26,368 bases of DNA from Actinomycetes bacterium (GTDB lineage Bacteria > Actinomycetota > Actinomycetes > Mycobacteriales > Micromonosporaceae): positions 1 through 26,368 of the forward strand of contig JAEYGD010000203.1 of assembly GCA_023402505.1 (NCBI GenBank), read 5' to 3'. The notes beneath the pieces were generated by a model, which did not search any database, had not been told where the DNA came from, and saw nothing but the letters and a program-made list of their open reading frames with translations. Numbering within the stretch: position 1 is the stretch's first letter; each line of letters opens with the position of its first letter. The position numbers and the translations under genes were made by a program. Positions 1-6,105 of the stretch are shown one piece after another.

Positions 1-408
1 TCCCGGGCCCTGCTGCCCGGGCTCGGCGTGACCGCGGTGGTGCTGGCGGCGCTCGCCCTGCTCGCCCTCGACACCGCCGCCCTGGCCGACGGCCGTGTCC
101 CGGGCGGCGGGCCGCTGCTGCTCGCCACCGCCCTGGTCGCGGTCGCCGTCGCCGGGTACGCCGGGTTGACCGTCGTCCAGGTGGGCCGCCAGGGCGGGCG
201 GGGCTGGCGGGCTGCCGCCCGGCTCACCGCCGAGACGTGCCGCACCAACCCGGCCACCTGGGCCGCCGCCGGTGGGGTCGCCGCCGTCGCCGCGCTGCTC
301 GCCGTCCTGGTCACCCCGGTGGCGGTGCCGATCCTCGCCGGGTACGCGCTGGCCGCGACGCACGCCGTCGCGCGCCGCACCGTCCTGACGCCGGCGGGAG
401 CGCCGTGA
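1..408 (+). CDS. Partial integral membrane protein, possibly DUF624/YesL-like (5' end missing)
   Basis: The frame is open from the first base, so the true start lies upstream of the window; an internal GTG at 28 is not a convincing start. The visible 135 residues hold about three hydrophobic segments: an Ala/Leu/Val helix near the beginning, a second around residues 45-65, and a pair of helices near the C-terminus. A basic Trp-Arg stretch (QGGRGWRAAARL) lies between them. Membrane proteins of the DUF624/YesL type commonly sit in actinobacterial carbohydrate operons and have this arrangement, but the match is by general pattern only. The stop codon overlaps the GTG of the next gene by 4 bp, so it is part of the same operon as the sugar-acid genes downstream. 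A membrane protein accompanying a sugar transporter is the likely role; the exact family is uncertain. Confidence 0.55.
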   Translation, partial: SRALLPGLGVTAVVLAALALLALDTAALADGRVPGGGPLLLATALVAVAVAGYAGLTVVQVGRQGGRGWRAAARLTAETCRTNPATWAAAGGVAAVAALLAVLVTPVAVPILAGYALAATHAVARRTVLTPAGAP

Positions 409-1253
409 CCACCGACGCGTACCTGCACGTCGGCGACGTGCCGGTGGCCCGGTACGTCGTCGACCCGCCGCTGGACGCCCGCGACGGGCGACGCCCGTAC
501 CTGCACCCGGTGCGGACCCTCGCCGGGACGGTGGTGACCGACGAGCTGCCGGCCGACCACCGCTGGCACAACGGCGCCTCACTGACCGTGCCGGACGTCA
601 ACGGCAGCAACCTGTGGGGCGGCCGGACCTACCGCCGCGCGGACGGCTACCAGTGGCGTGACGACCACGGCCGCATCGCCCACACCGGTTGGACGGCCCG
701 TGCGCCGCACCGGCTCGCGCACCACCTGCAGTGGCGCGACCGGGACGGCGCGGTGCTGCTCACCGAGTCGCGTGAACTGACCGCCGGCGCGCTGGCCCCG
801 ACGGCGTGGGCGCTGGACCTGGCGTACACCCTGACCGCGCCGGTGGACCGGGACGTGACGCTGGGCAGCCCGGCGACCAACGGCCGGCCGGGCGGGGCCG
901 GCTACGGCGGGTTCTTCTGGCGGGCGGCGAGCACCGCACCGGCGCACACCTTCACCGCGACCGCCGACGGCGAGGAGGCGGTGAACGGCAGCGCCGAGCC
1001 GTGGCTGGCGTTCACCGGCACCGGGCCGGACGGGTCCGCGTACACCCTGGTCTTCACGGGCCTCGGCGACGGCGACCGGTGGTTCGTGCGGACCTCGATG
1101 TACCCGGGCGTCTGCGTGGCGTTCGCCTTCGACCGGCCGCGCGTCGTACCGGCCGGCACCGCCCGCGCCGGCCGGCACCGCGTGGCGGTCGCCGACGGGC
1201 GGCTCGACCGGGCGGCCGTCGCCGCCCTGGCCGCCGGGACGGTGCCCGGGTGA
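405..1253 (+). CDS. DUF6807 (PmoA-like) family protein
   Basis: A 282-residue protein beginning with GTG at 405, a start fixed by the 4-bp overlap with the preceding stop. It has the pattern of the DUF6807/'PmoA family' proteins: an early RPYLHPVRTLAG segment, then LPADHRWHNGAS, WGGRTYRR, and later GSPATNGRPGGAGYGGFFWR. The family name comes from an old annotation as methane oxygenase; there is no sign here of a methane monooxygenase subunit. Such proteins are usually encoded beside sugar oxidoreductases and plant-polysaccharide or uronate utilisation genes, and a sugar-binding or epimerase-like beta-sandwich role is suspected rather than shown. No signal peptide is visible, so it is probably cytoplasmic. 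It overlaps the kinase gene by 4 bp, which implies translational coupling and a shared substrate pathway. Confidence 0.75.
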   Translation: MTTDAYLHVGDVPVARYVVDPPLDARDGRRPYLHPVRTLAGTVVTDELPADHRWHNGASLTVPDVNGSNLWGGRTYRRADGYQWRDDHGRIAHTGWTARAPHRLAHHLQWRDRDGAVLLTESRELTAGALAPTAWALDLAYTLTAPVDRDVTLGSPATNGRPGGAGYGGFFWRAASTAPAHTFTATADGEEAVNGSAEPWLAFTGTGPDGSAYTLVFTGLGDGDRWFVRTSMYPGVCVAFAFDRPRVVPAGTARAGRHRVAVADGRLDRAAVAALAAGTVPG

Positions 1254-2224
1254 CCGGGCCGGGCGTGGCGACGGTCGGCGAGACGATGGTGGTGCTCGCC
1301 CCCGACCCGCCGGGACCGCTGGCCGGGGCCGGCACGCTCGCGGTCGGGGTCGGCGGCGCGGAGTCCAACGTGGCCGCCTACCTGGCCCGCCTCGGCCACC
1401 ACGCGGTCTGGGCCAGCCGGGTCGGCGCCGACCCGTTCGGCCGTCTCGTCGTGACGCAGCTGGCCGCCGCCGGAGTGGACGTCGCCGCCGTGACCGTCGA
1501 CCCGGACGCCCCCACCGGCCTGTACGTGAAGGATCCGGCGCCGGAGGGCAGCCGGGTGCACTACTACCGGGCCGGTTCGGCGGCGGCCCGGCTCGACCGG
1601 ACCGTCCTCGCCGACCCCCGGCTGGCCGGCGCCCGGGTCCTGCACCTGTCCGGGATAACCGCCGCCCTGTCCGACTCGTGCCGGGATCTGGTCGCCCACG
1701 CGCTGACCCGGGAACCGCTGCCCGGCACCCTGCTCAGCTTCGACGTCAACCACCGGCCCGGCCTGTGGCCGGCCGACCGGGCGGCGCCGGTGCTGCGCCG
1801 GCTCGCCGACCGCGCCGACATTGTCCTCGTCGGGCTGGACGAGGCGGCCCGGCTGTGGGGCTGCGTCGACCCGGCGGGGGTCCGGCGGGTGCTGCCGTCG
1901 CCGTCGGTGGTGGTGGTGAAGGACGGGCCGGTCGCCGCGACCGCGCTGCCCCGGCACGGTCCGCCCACGGCGGTGCCCGCGCTGCCGGTGCGGGTGGTCG
2001 AACCGGTCGGCGCCGGCGACGCGTTCGCCGCCGGCTACCTGTCCGCCCTGCTGCGCGGCCTCGACCCGGTGTCCCAGCTGCGGTACGGCCACCTGCTCGC
2101 CGGGCACGCGCTGCGGGTGCCCGGCGACACGGCCGTGCTGCCCGGCCGGGACCGGCTCGACGCGCTGGCCGCGTCACACCCGGACCGGTGGGCCACCCTG
2201 GACCTGACCGAGGAGGACCGATGA
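1250..2224 (+). CDS. kdgK: PfkB-family sugar kinase, probable 2-keto-3-deoxygluconate kinase
   Basis: A 324-residue ribokinase-fold (PfkB) kinase starting with GTG at 1250, overlapping the upstream stop by 4 bp. It shows the N-terminal GGAESNVAAYLARLG sugar-binding signature (about residues 35-49), the DVNHRP segment (165-170), and the C-terminal VGAGDAF motif at 253-259, where the Asp of GAGD is the catalytic base of the family. Phosphorylation of 2-keto-3-deoxygluconate to KDPG is inferred because the next gene encodes a KDPG-type aldolase; the sequence alone could also fit a fructokinase or another sugar kinase. The length is typical for the family. The stop overlaps the ATG of the aldolase (ATGA), so both enzymes are probably made together in equal amounts. 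Confidence 0.85.
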   Translation: MTGPGVATVGETMVVLAPDPPGPLAGAGTLAVGVGGAESNVAAYLARLGHHAVWASRVGADPFGRLVVTQLAAAGVDVAAVTVDPDAPTGLYVKDPAPEGSRVHYYRAGSAAARLDRTVLADPRLAGARVLHLSGITAALSDSCRDLVAHALTREPLPGTLLSFDVNHRPGLWPADRAAPVLRRLADRADIVLVGLDEAARLWGCVDPAGVRRVLPSPSVVVVKDGPVAATALPRHGPPTAVPALPVRVVEPVGAGDAFAAGYLSALLRGLDPVSQLRYGHLLAGHALRVPGDTAVLPGRDRLDALAASHPDRWATLDLTEEDR

Positions 2225-2823
2225 GCGGGCCTGACCCGGCGTCCCTGTTCGACGGCGTGCGGGTGCTGGTGATCCTGCGGGACCTGCCGGCCGGGGAGAC
2301 GCTCCGCCTCGCCGGCCGGGCCTGGGACCTCGGCATCGACGTGGTGGAGGTGCCGATCCGGACCCCGGAGGCGGTACCGGCGTTGAAGCGTGTCGTCGCC
2401 GCCGCCCGGGAGCGGGGGGTTCCCGTCGGCGCCGGCACCGTGCGCACCGCCGACCAGGTCGCCGCCGCGGCCGACGCGGGTGCCGCGTTCACCGTCGCGC
2501 CGGGCCTCGACCTCGCGGTCGCGGACGCCGCCACCGCGCGCGGCCTGCCGCACCTGCCGGGCGTGGCCACCCCGACCGAGGCCCAGCAGGCGCTCCGGCA
2601 CGGGTTGCGGTGGCTCAAGGCGTTCCCGGCGGTGAGCCTGGGCCCGGCCTGGTTCCGGGCCGTCGCCGGCCCGCTGCCCGAGCTGCGGTTCGTCGCCACC
2701 GGCGGGATCGACGCCGGCAACGCCGGGGATTTCCTCGCCGCCGGTGCCCGGGTGGTCGGGGTCGGCTCGGCGCTGGCCGACCCGCGCCAGGTCGACCGGC
2801 TGGCCGAGCTGGCCCGGGGCTAG
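2221..2823 (+). CDS. eda: 2-keto-3-deoxy-6-phosphogluconate (KDPG/KHG-type) aldolase
   Basis: A 200-residue class I aldolase that cleaves KDPG to pyruvate and glyceraldehyde 3-phosphate. The catalytic residues known from E. coli Eda are visible: Glu43 in VVEVPIR, the Schiff-base lysine Lys133 in WLKAFPA, and Thr160 in FVATGGI; a phosphate-binding VGVGSAL follows. The start is fixed by the ATGA overlap with the kinase stop. It is the last gene of the operon. Together with the kinase it completes the lower end of a hexuronate or other sugar-acid route into central metabolism; which upstream sugar feeds it cannot be told because the operon begins outside the window. A KDPGal or 4-hydroxy-2-oxoglutarate specificity cannot be excluded. 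Confidence 0.9.
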   Translation: MSGPDPASLFDGVRVLVILRDLPAGETLRLAGRAWDLGIDVVEVPIRTPEAVPALKRVVAAARERGVPVGAGTVRTADQVAAAADAGAAFTVAPGLDLAVADAATARGLPHLPGVATPTEAQQALRHGLRWLKAFPAVSLGPAWFRAVAGPLPELRFVATGGIDAGNAGDFLAAGARVVGVGSALADPRQVDRLAELARG

Positions 2824-2854
2824 GCGCCGCGCCGGGGTTCCCGCAGCCGGCGCC
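2823..2854. terminator. Candidate terminator hairpin between convergent genes
   Basis: A perfect 7-bp inverted repeat (GGCGCCG at 2823-2829 and CGGCGCC at 2848-2854) around an 18-nt loop lies directly after the aldolase stop and before the stop of the oppositely oriented acetyltransferase. There is no T-tract, which is common for actinobacterial terminators. In a genome this GC-rich a 7-bp stem could arise by chance. Confidence 0.4.
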
Positions 2855-2861
2855 ACCGGTC

Positions 2862-3425
2862 TCAGGCGCCGGCCGGGACCGGGTGGTCGGCCTCGAACCG
2901 GGCCCGGGTGAGGAACGCCAGCTGGGCCCGCTTGTCCGGCATCTCGATCTGCTCCCCGAGGATGAAGCCCTGGCGCTCCAGCCGCCGCCGGGCGCGCTCG
3001 TTGCGTACGTCGGGCTCGACGACGATACGGTCCTTCGCCGGGTCGCGGAACAGGAACCGGGCCAGCACCGGCGCCACCGCGGTGGTCAGGCCGGGTGGGG
3101 TGGTCCCGGTCGGCGCGAGCAGCAGGTGCAGGCCGACGTCGCCGGGCCGGACCGGGTACCGCTCGCCGACCGGGTCGGCCGCCGGCTCGTACGTCTGGAA
3201 CAGGCCGACCGGCACGCCGTCGAGCTGGATCAGGTACGCGTGGTGCGTCGGCAGGCCGTCGACGAACTGGTAGATCTCACGGACCTCGTCGAGCGAGCGG
3301 TCGCTCATGCCCCAGAACACGGCGCGCGGCTGCGTAACCCAGCCGTGCAGCAGCTCGGCGTGCGCCGCCGGGTCGACCGTGACCAGCGACAGCGTGCCGA
3401 CGCCGGGGACGTTCTCCTGATACAT
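2862..3425 (-). CDS. Siderophore-type GNAT acetyltransferase (IucB/RhbD/MbtK-like)
   Basis: A 187-residue protein of the Acetyltransf_8 class, which acylates the N6-hydroxylysine (or similar) building block during siderophore assembly. Visible family features are the N-terminal HAELLHGWVTQPRAVFWGM segment, YLIQLDGVPVGLFQTYEP, the acceptor-loop GDVGLHLLLAP, and the CoA-binding end RIVVEPDVRNERARRRLERQGF. The ATG at 3425 was chosen over an in-frame ATG at 3467 because GAGG sits 6 bp before it and the extra residues are not family-like. It is transcribed away from the siderophore-interacting gene, and the iron box at 3479 lies in their shared promoter region, so iron-repressed expression is expected. 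No NRPS or other assembly gene is adjacent, so the siderophore itself is unknown. Confidence 0.85.
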   Translation of the reverse strand: MYQENVPGVGTLSLVTVDPAAHAELLHGWVTQPRAVFWGMSDRSLDEVREIYQFVDGLPTHHAYLIQLDGVPVGLFQTYEPAADPVGERYPVRPGDVGLHLLLAPTGTTPPGLTTAVAPVLARFLFRDPAKDRIVVEPDVRNERARRRLERQGFILGEQIEMPDKRAQLAFLTRARFEADHPVPAGA

Positions 3426-3478
3426 GACGTGCCTCGTCTCAACCGGATGTGGATCACCTCTCCCCATGACGGGGGGGG

Positions 3479-3496
3479 TTAGGTTACCTCACCTAA
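3479..3496. promoter_or_regulatory. Iron box (IdeR/DmdR-type operator) in a divergent promoter
   Basis: TTAGGT and ACCTAA form a perfect inverted repeat separated by 6 bp (wider form GTTAGGT-N6-ACCTAAC at 3478-3497). The known actinobacterial iron box is a 19-bp element with the same arms, usually around a 7-bp centre, so this copy is one base shorter. It lies 24 bp before the flavoprotein start and 53 bp before the acetyltransferase start, as expected for an operator repressing both genes when iron is plentiful. Confidence 0.8.
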
Positions 3497-3520
3497 CTTC
3501 GAACGGTAGGGGAGACGGAC

Positions 3521-4234
3521 GTGAAGCGGAACTGGGAAGCCTTCGTGCTCAAGGCCCTGGGCGGGAGGGACTTCCGGCTGACCGTGCTCGAGTCCGAGCC
3601 GGTCGGTGAGCGGTACCAGCGGCTGCTCGTCGACGGGGGAGGACTGCTGGACAGCTGCGGGGTACACCCGACGATGTGGGTCCGGCTCTGGTTCGACAAC
3701 GACGGCCGGCCGCACCAGCGGGCGTACACCCTCGTCGACCCGGACCCCGACACCGGCCGGTTCCACCTCGAGTTCGCCCTGCACGACGGATGCGCCGCCC
3801 GGTGGGCCACCGCCGCCAAGCCGGGCGACACCATCGACGCCACCGTCCAGGGCAGCTCGTTCGCCCTGCCCGACCCGACCCCCGAACACCTCTACCTGGT
3901 CGCCGACGCCGCCTCGCTGCCGGCGGTCAACAGCCTGCTCGACGCCGCCGACGCCGTCCCGGCCACCGTGTGGGTCGAGTACGCCGACGAGGGCGAACAG
4001 GCACTGACGCCCCGCGCCCGGGCGCACCACGAAGTGGTCTGGGTGCCCCGGCGCGACGAAGGGCGGCACCTGGTGGCGACGGTCACCGGCGCGCTGACGA
4101 CCGGCCGGGACGGCGCCTTCTACTGGGTGGCCTGCGAGGCGGCCAGCACCCGCGCGCTGGCCAAACACCTGCGCCGGGGACTCGGCGTCGGCCGGCAACA
4201 GGTCGACGCGCTCGGTTACTGGAGCGCCCGCTGA
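3521..4234 (+). CDS. Siderophore-interacting protein (FAD-dependent ferric-siderophore reductase)
   Basis: A 237-residue cytoplasmic flavoprotein of the SIP family (ViuB/YqjH type), which releases iron from imported ferric siderophores by reducing Fe(III). Visible motifs are the FAD-binding RAYTL, the following HLEFALHD segment with GCAARWA (equivalent to the family's GPAxxWA), the loop LVADAASLPAVNSLL, the middle VWVEYADEGEQAL, and the C-terminal YWVACEAASTRALAKHLRRGLG that forms the NAD(P)H domain. The GTG at 3521 is preceded by GGGGAGA at good distance. The iron box sits just upstream, so iron starvation should induce it together with the divergent acetyltransferase. Its stop lies only 3 bp from the stop of the convergent DUF421 gene. 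Confidence 0.93.
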   Translation: MKRNWEAFVLKALGGRDFRLTVLESEPVGERYQRLLVDGGGLLDSCGVHPTMWVRLWFDNDGRPHQRAYTLVDPDPDTGRFHLEFALHDGCAARWATAAKPGDTIDATVQGSSFALPDPTPEHLYLVADAASLPAVNSLLDAADAVPATVWVEYADEGEQALTPRARAHHEVVWVPRRDEGRHLVATVTGALTTGRDGAFYWVACEAASTRALAKHLRRGLGVGRQQVDALGYWSAR

Positions 4235-4237
4235 CGG

Positions 4238-4753
4238 TCAGCCGGCGCCCGGCCCGCCCGACCGCCCGCCGCCGGAACGGGTGATGACGCTGAACTGGCC
4301 GTCGGACTCCATCCGGACCTCCCGCACCTCGGCCAGGTCGTCGACACCCTGCTCCCGGATCTTCGCGTACAGCTCCTCCTCGGTGACCAGCTCGCGGCGC
4401 ATGTTGCGGTGCAGCATCCGACCCTCACGGACCAGGACCAGCGAGTTGGGCCGGATCAGCCGGGCGGCCGGACGCCACCGGTAGGCGATCGCGTCGAGGA
4501 CGTACGCCCACGCGATGATCACGGAGACCAGCACGACGCCGTCGGCGACCGAGGTGTAGTCGCTGGCCATGCCGTTCTGCGCGGCGTCGGCGATCAGCAC
4601 GATCACCAGCAGGTCGGTCATGCCGGTGGTGCCGCTCTCCCGCTTCAGCAGGACCCGGAGCAGGAAGAACAACGTCAGGTACATGACGCTGCCCCGGACG
4701 GCGATCTCCAGCAGCGGAGTGTCCGGCGTGAACATGCCCCGCCAGTCGACCAC
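4238..4753 (-). CDS. DUF421 (YetF-like) membrane protein
   Basis: A 171-residue protein with three predicted N-terminal membrane helices (roughly residues 15-35, 44-60 and 68-88) followed by a soluble DUF421 domain. Family signs are the RGSVMYLTLFFLLRVLLKRESG segment around the first helix, TDLLVIVLIADAAQNGM between helices, and the C-terminal LVLVREGRMLHRNMRRELVTEEELYAKIREQGV. The YetF family is widespread in membranes; its biochemical role is not established, though some members are linked to spore or stress physiology. The start is taken as the GTG at 4753; an in-frame ATG at 4735 is an alternative that removes six residues. The C-terminus ends in a Gly-rich, probably disordered tail. It is convergent with the iron-reductase gene with no space for a terminator. 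Confidence 0.88.
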   Translation of the reverse strand: MVDWRGMFTPDTPLLEIAVRGSVMYLTLFFLLRVLLKRESGTTGMTDLLVIVLIADAAQNGMASDYTSVADGVVLVSVIIAWAYVLDAIAYRWRPAARLIRPNSLVLVREGRMLHRNMRRELVTEEELYAKIREQGVDDLAEVREVRMESDGQFSVITRSGGGRSGGPGAG

Positions 4754-4809
4754 GGCAGCGGCTACCCGTGGGCGACGCCGTCATGCCACCGTCCGCCCGC
4801 TGACCTTCC

Positions 4810-5499
4810 TCACCAGCCGGCCGGCGGGTCGTCCGCGACCACCGCCCAGGTCGTCTTGCCGTCCCCGACGTTCAGGAAACCCCAGTCCGAGGCCAGGGCG
4901 GCGACGATCGGGATGCCGCGACCGCGCTCGGCCAGCAGATCCCCGTCGTCCGCCGGGTCGGGACGGTCGGCGGCGCGGTCCCGGACACTGACCCGTACCG
5001 CCCCCGCCAACTCCGCCAGGGTCACGTCGAGCTCGGTGCCGGCGTGCTCCACGGCGTTGCTGACCAGCTCCGACGTCACGATCGTGGCGTGCTCCACCGC
5101 CCCCGCACGACCCCACGAGCGACAGTGCTCGGCGACGAGCCGGCGCGCGGCGGCGGGGGAGTCCGGATGCGCGGGCAGGCACAGGTGCGCCCGGCGCAGT
5201 CCGTGCCCGGCCACCGCCGGTAGGAGCGCGTCCGCGTGTGCCGGCGGGTCGACGGCCAGCGCCGGCCCGCCGTCCCGGGCGGCGGCCCAGGAGGCGATCA
5301 CCGCGCCGGCCGGCGCGACCGCCGGGGCCGACAACTCCCGCACGTCGATGACCAGGGCCAGCGGCGCGTCGGCGTCACCGTCCCGCAGGACCGCGGCCAG
5401 CAGCGGCACCGCGTCGGGCGGGAACCCGCCGGCGAGCAGGATGCGGGTGGACCCGGCGTGGAAGTCCCGCCGGAAGGTCCATTCGAGCGGCCCGTTCAT
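4810..5499 (-). CDS. STAS-like / HATPase fusion regulator (RsbW-type anti-sigma ATPase)
   Basis: A 229-residue protein with two halves. The first (about residues 5-100) has the alternating strand/helix pattern of a STAS or MEDS-like domain (LALVIDVRELSAPAVAPAG). The second (about 110-225) is an RsbW-like HATPase_c_2 domain: the N-box ELVSNAVEHA, a DDGDLLAERGRGIPIV nucleotide-binding segment, and the closing strand KTTWAVVA. Such kinases bind a sigma factor and are released by a STAS antagonist, so a single protein with both folds is noteworthy. The start at 5499 is fixed by an ATGA overlap with the upstream MarR gene, so the two are translationally coupled. No sigma factor gene is adjacent. 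The STAS assignment for the first half is weaker than the ATPase assignment. Confidence 0.82.
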   Translation of the reverse strand: MNGPLEWTFRRDFHAGSTRILLAGGFPPDAVPLLAAVLRDGDADAPLALVIDVRELSAPAVAPAGAVIASWAAARDGGPALAVDPPAHADALLPAVAGHGLRRAHLCLPAHPDSPAAARRLVAEHCRSWGRAGAVEHATIVTSELVSNAVEHAGTELDVTLAELAGAVRVSVRDRAADRPDPADDGDLLAERGRGIPIVAALASDWGFLNVGDGKTTWAVVADDPPAGW

Positions 5500-6017
5500 G
5501 TCGCCGCCCGAAGTGTCACAGCGCTCCGCTCCCAGTGCCACCGCCACTGCCGCTCGTCCGGTTCGCCGGCCGCCGCCACCAGGGCCTCGATCGACTCCAC
5601 CAGCCGGCCGTCGGGACGCGTGCCGGTCGCCGCCACCAAGTGCCGCAACTCGGCGGCGCGCTGGCGGATCACCTCACCCACCAGCCCCTTGCCGGCCGGC
5701 GTGAGGCTGAGCCACGACACCCGGCGGTCACGCTCGCCCGCCCGCCGGTCCACCAGCCCGCGCCGGACCAGGCGGTCACAGGTCCGCGTCACGGTGGACG
5801 GGTGGACGTGCAGCGCGGCCGCGAGATCGACGACCCGGACCGGCCCACGCGACGCCAAGAGGACGAGGGTCCGGTACTGCGACATGGTGAGATCGACGTC
5901 GAGGGCGCCGAGCGTGCGGACCGTGATGCCAACCAGCGAGCGGCTCAGCGCCGCCAGGGCGTCCACCAGGGCATCGTCCGCCGTCGAGTGCTCCGTCGGC
6001 TCCACGTAGAGTCGCAC
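5496..6017 (-). CDS. MarR-family transcriptional regulator
   Basis: A protein of about 173 residues with a clear winged-helix MarR domain: LTMSQYRTLVLLASRGPVRVVDLAAAL, the recognition helix HPSTVTRTCDRLVRRGLV, and the wing DRRAGERDRRVSWLSLTPAG. The frame is open further upstream. GTG at 6017 was preferred because a plausible promoter (6027-6055) would start transcription only a few bases before it, which suggests a leaderless message; GTG at 6005 and ATG at 6041 remain possible. The stop overlaps the start of the STAS-like/ATPase gene by 4 bp. A palindrome overlaps the predicted -10 box, so autoregulation is likely. The ligand is unknown; the coupling to an anti-sigma kinase suggests a stress or envelope signal. 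Confidence 0.85.
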   Translation of the reverse strand: MRLYVEPTEHSTADDALVDALAALSRSLVGITVRTLGALDVDLTMSQYRTLVLLASRGPVRVVDLAAALHVHPSTVTRTCDRLVRRGLVDRRAGERDRRVSWLSLTPAGKGLVGEVIRQRAAELRHLVAATGTRPDGRLVESIEALVAAAGEPDERQWRWHWERSAVTLRAAT

Positions 6018-6020
6018 CGG

Positions 6021-6031
6021 GCAATGATTGC
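6021..6031. promoter_or_regulatory. Palindrome overlapping the marR promoter, candidate MarR operator
   Basis: GCAATGATTGC is a perfect 5+1+5 palindrome just before the MarR start. A near copy, GCAATGATCGC, lies at 6085-6095, 64 bp away and also upstream of the gene. MarR proteins commonly bind such short palindromes in their own promoters. Assignment is inference from position and symmetry. Confidence 0.5.
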
Positions 6032-6055
6032 ACGGATACATGCAGCGCCTGTCAG
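6027..6055 (-). promoter_or_regulatory. Candidate promoter of the marR-anti-sigma operon
   Basis: On the minus strand, CTGACA (6055-6050) and TGCAAT (6032-6027) are separated by 17 bp, matching 5/6 and 4/6 of the housekeeping -35 and -10 consensus. Transcription would begin near 6020, about 3 bp before the GTG at 6017. Confidence 0.4.
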
Positions 6056-6084
6056 GGGTGACCGTGAGCCCCGGGCAGCGCCGC

Positions 6085-6095
6085 GCAATGATCGC
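6085..6095. promoter_or_regulatory. Second, imperfect copy of the GCAAT palindrome
   Basis: GCAATGATCGC differs by one base from the perfect palindrome at 6021. It lies between the end of the DUF2254 gene and the marR start. It could be an auxiliary operator half of the same regulator; the spacing of 64 bp is close to six helical turns. Confidence 0.35.
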
Positions 6096-6105
6096 GGGGC
6101 AGCGG

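Noticed and set aside
902..2107. Long minus-strand frame opposite the DUF6807 and kinase genes
   Set aside because: The plus strand has clear families in both genes. The minus product has no recognisable domain and no ribosome site.
3471..3478. Run of eight G as a possible phase-variable tract
   Set aside because: It lies between divergent promoters, not in a coding region. Slippage could alter the space near the iron box, but there is no evidence; it might also be a read error.
4778..4793. CCGTCATGCCACCGTC as a further copy of the GTCAC-type motif
   Set aside because: It resembles the three listed sites but points away from the DUF421 start and has two changes in the defined bases; one such match could arise by chance.
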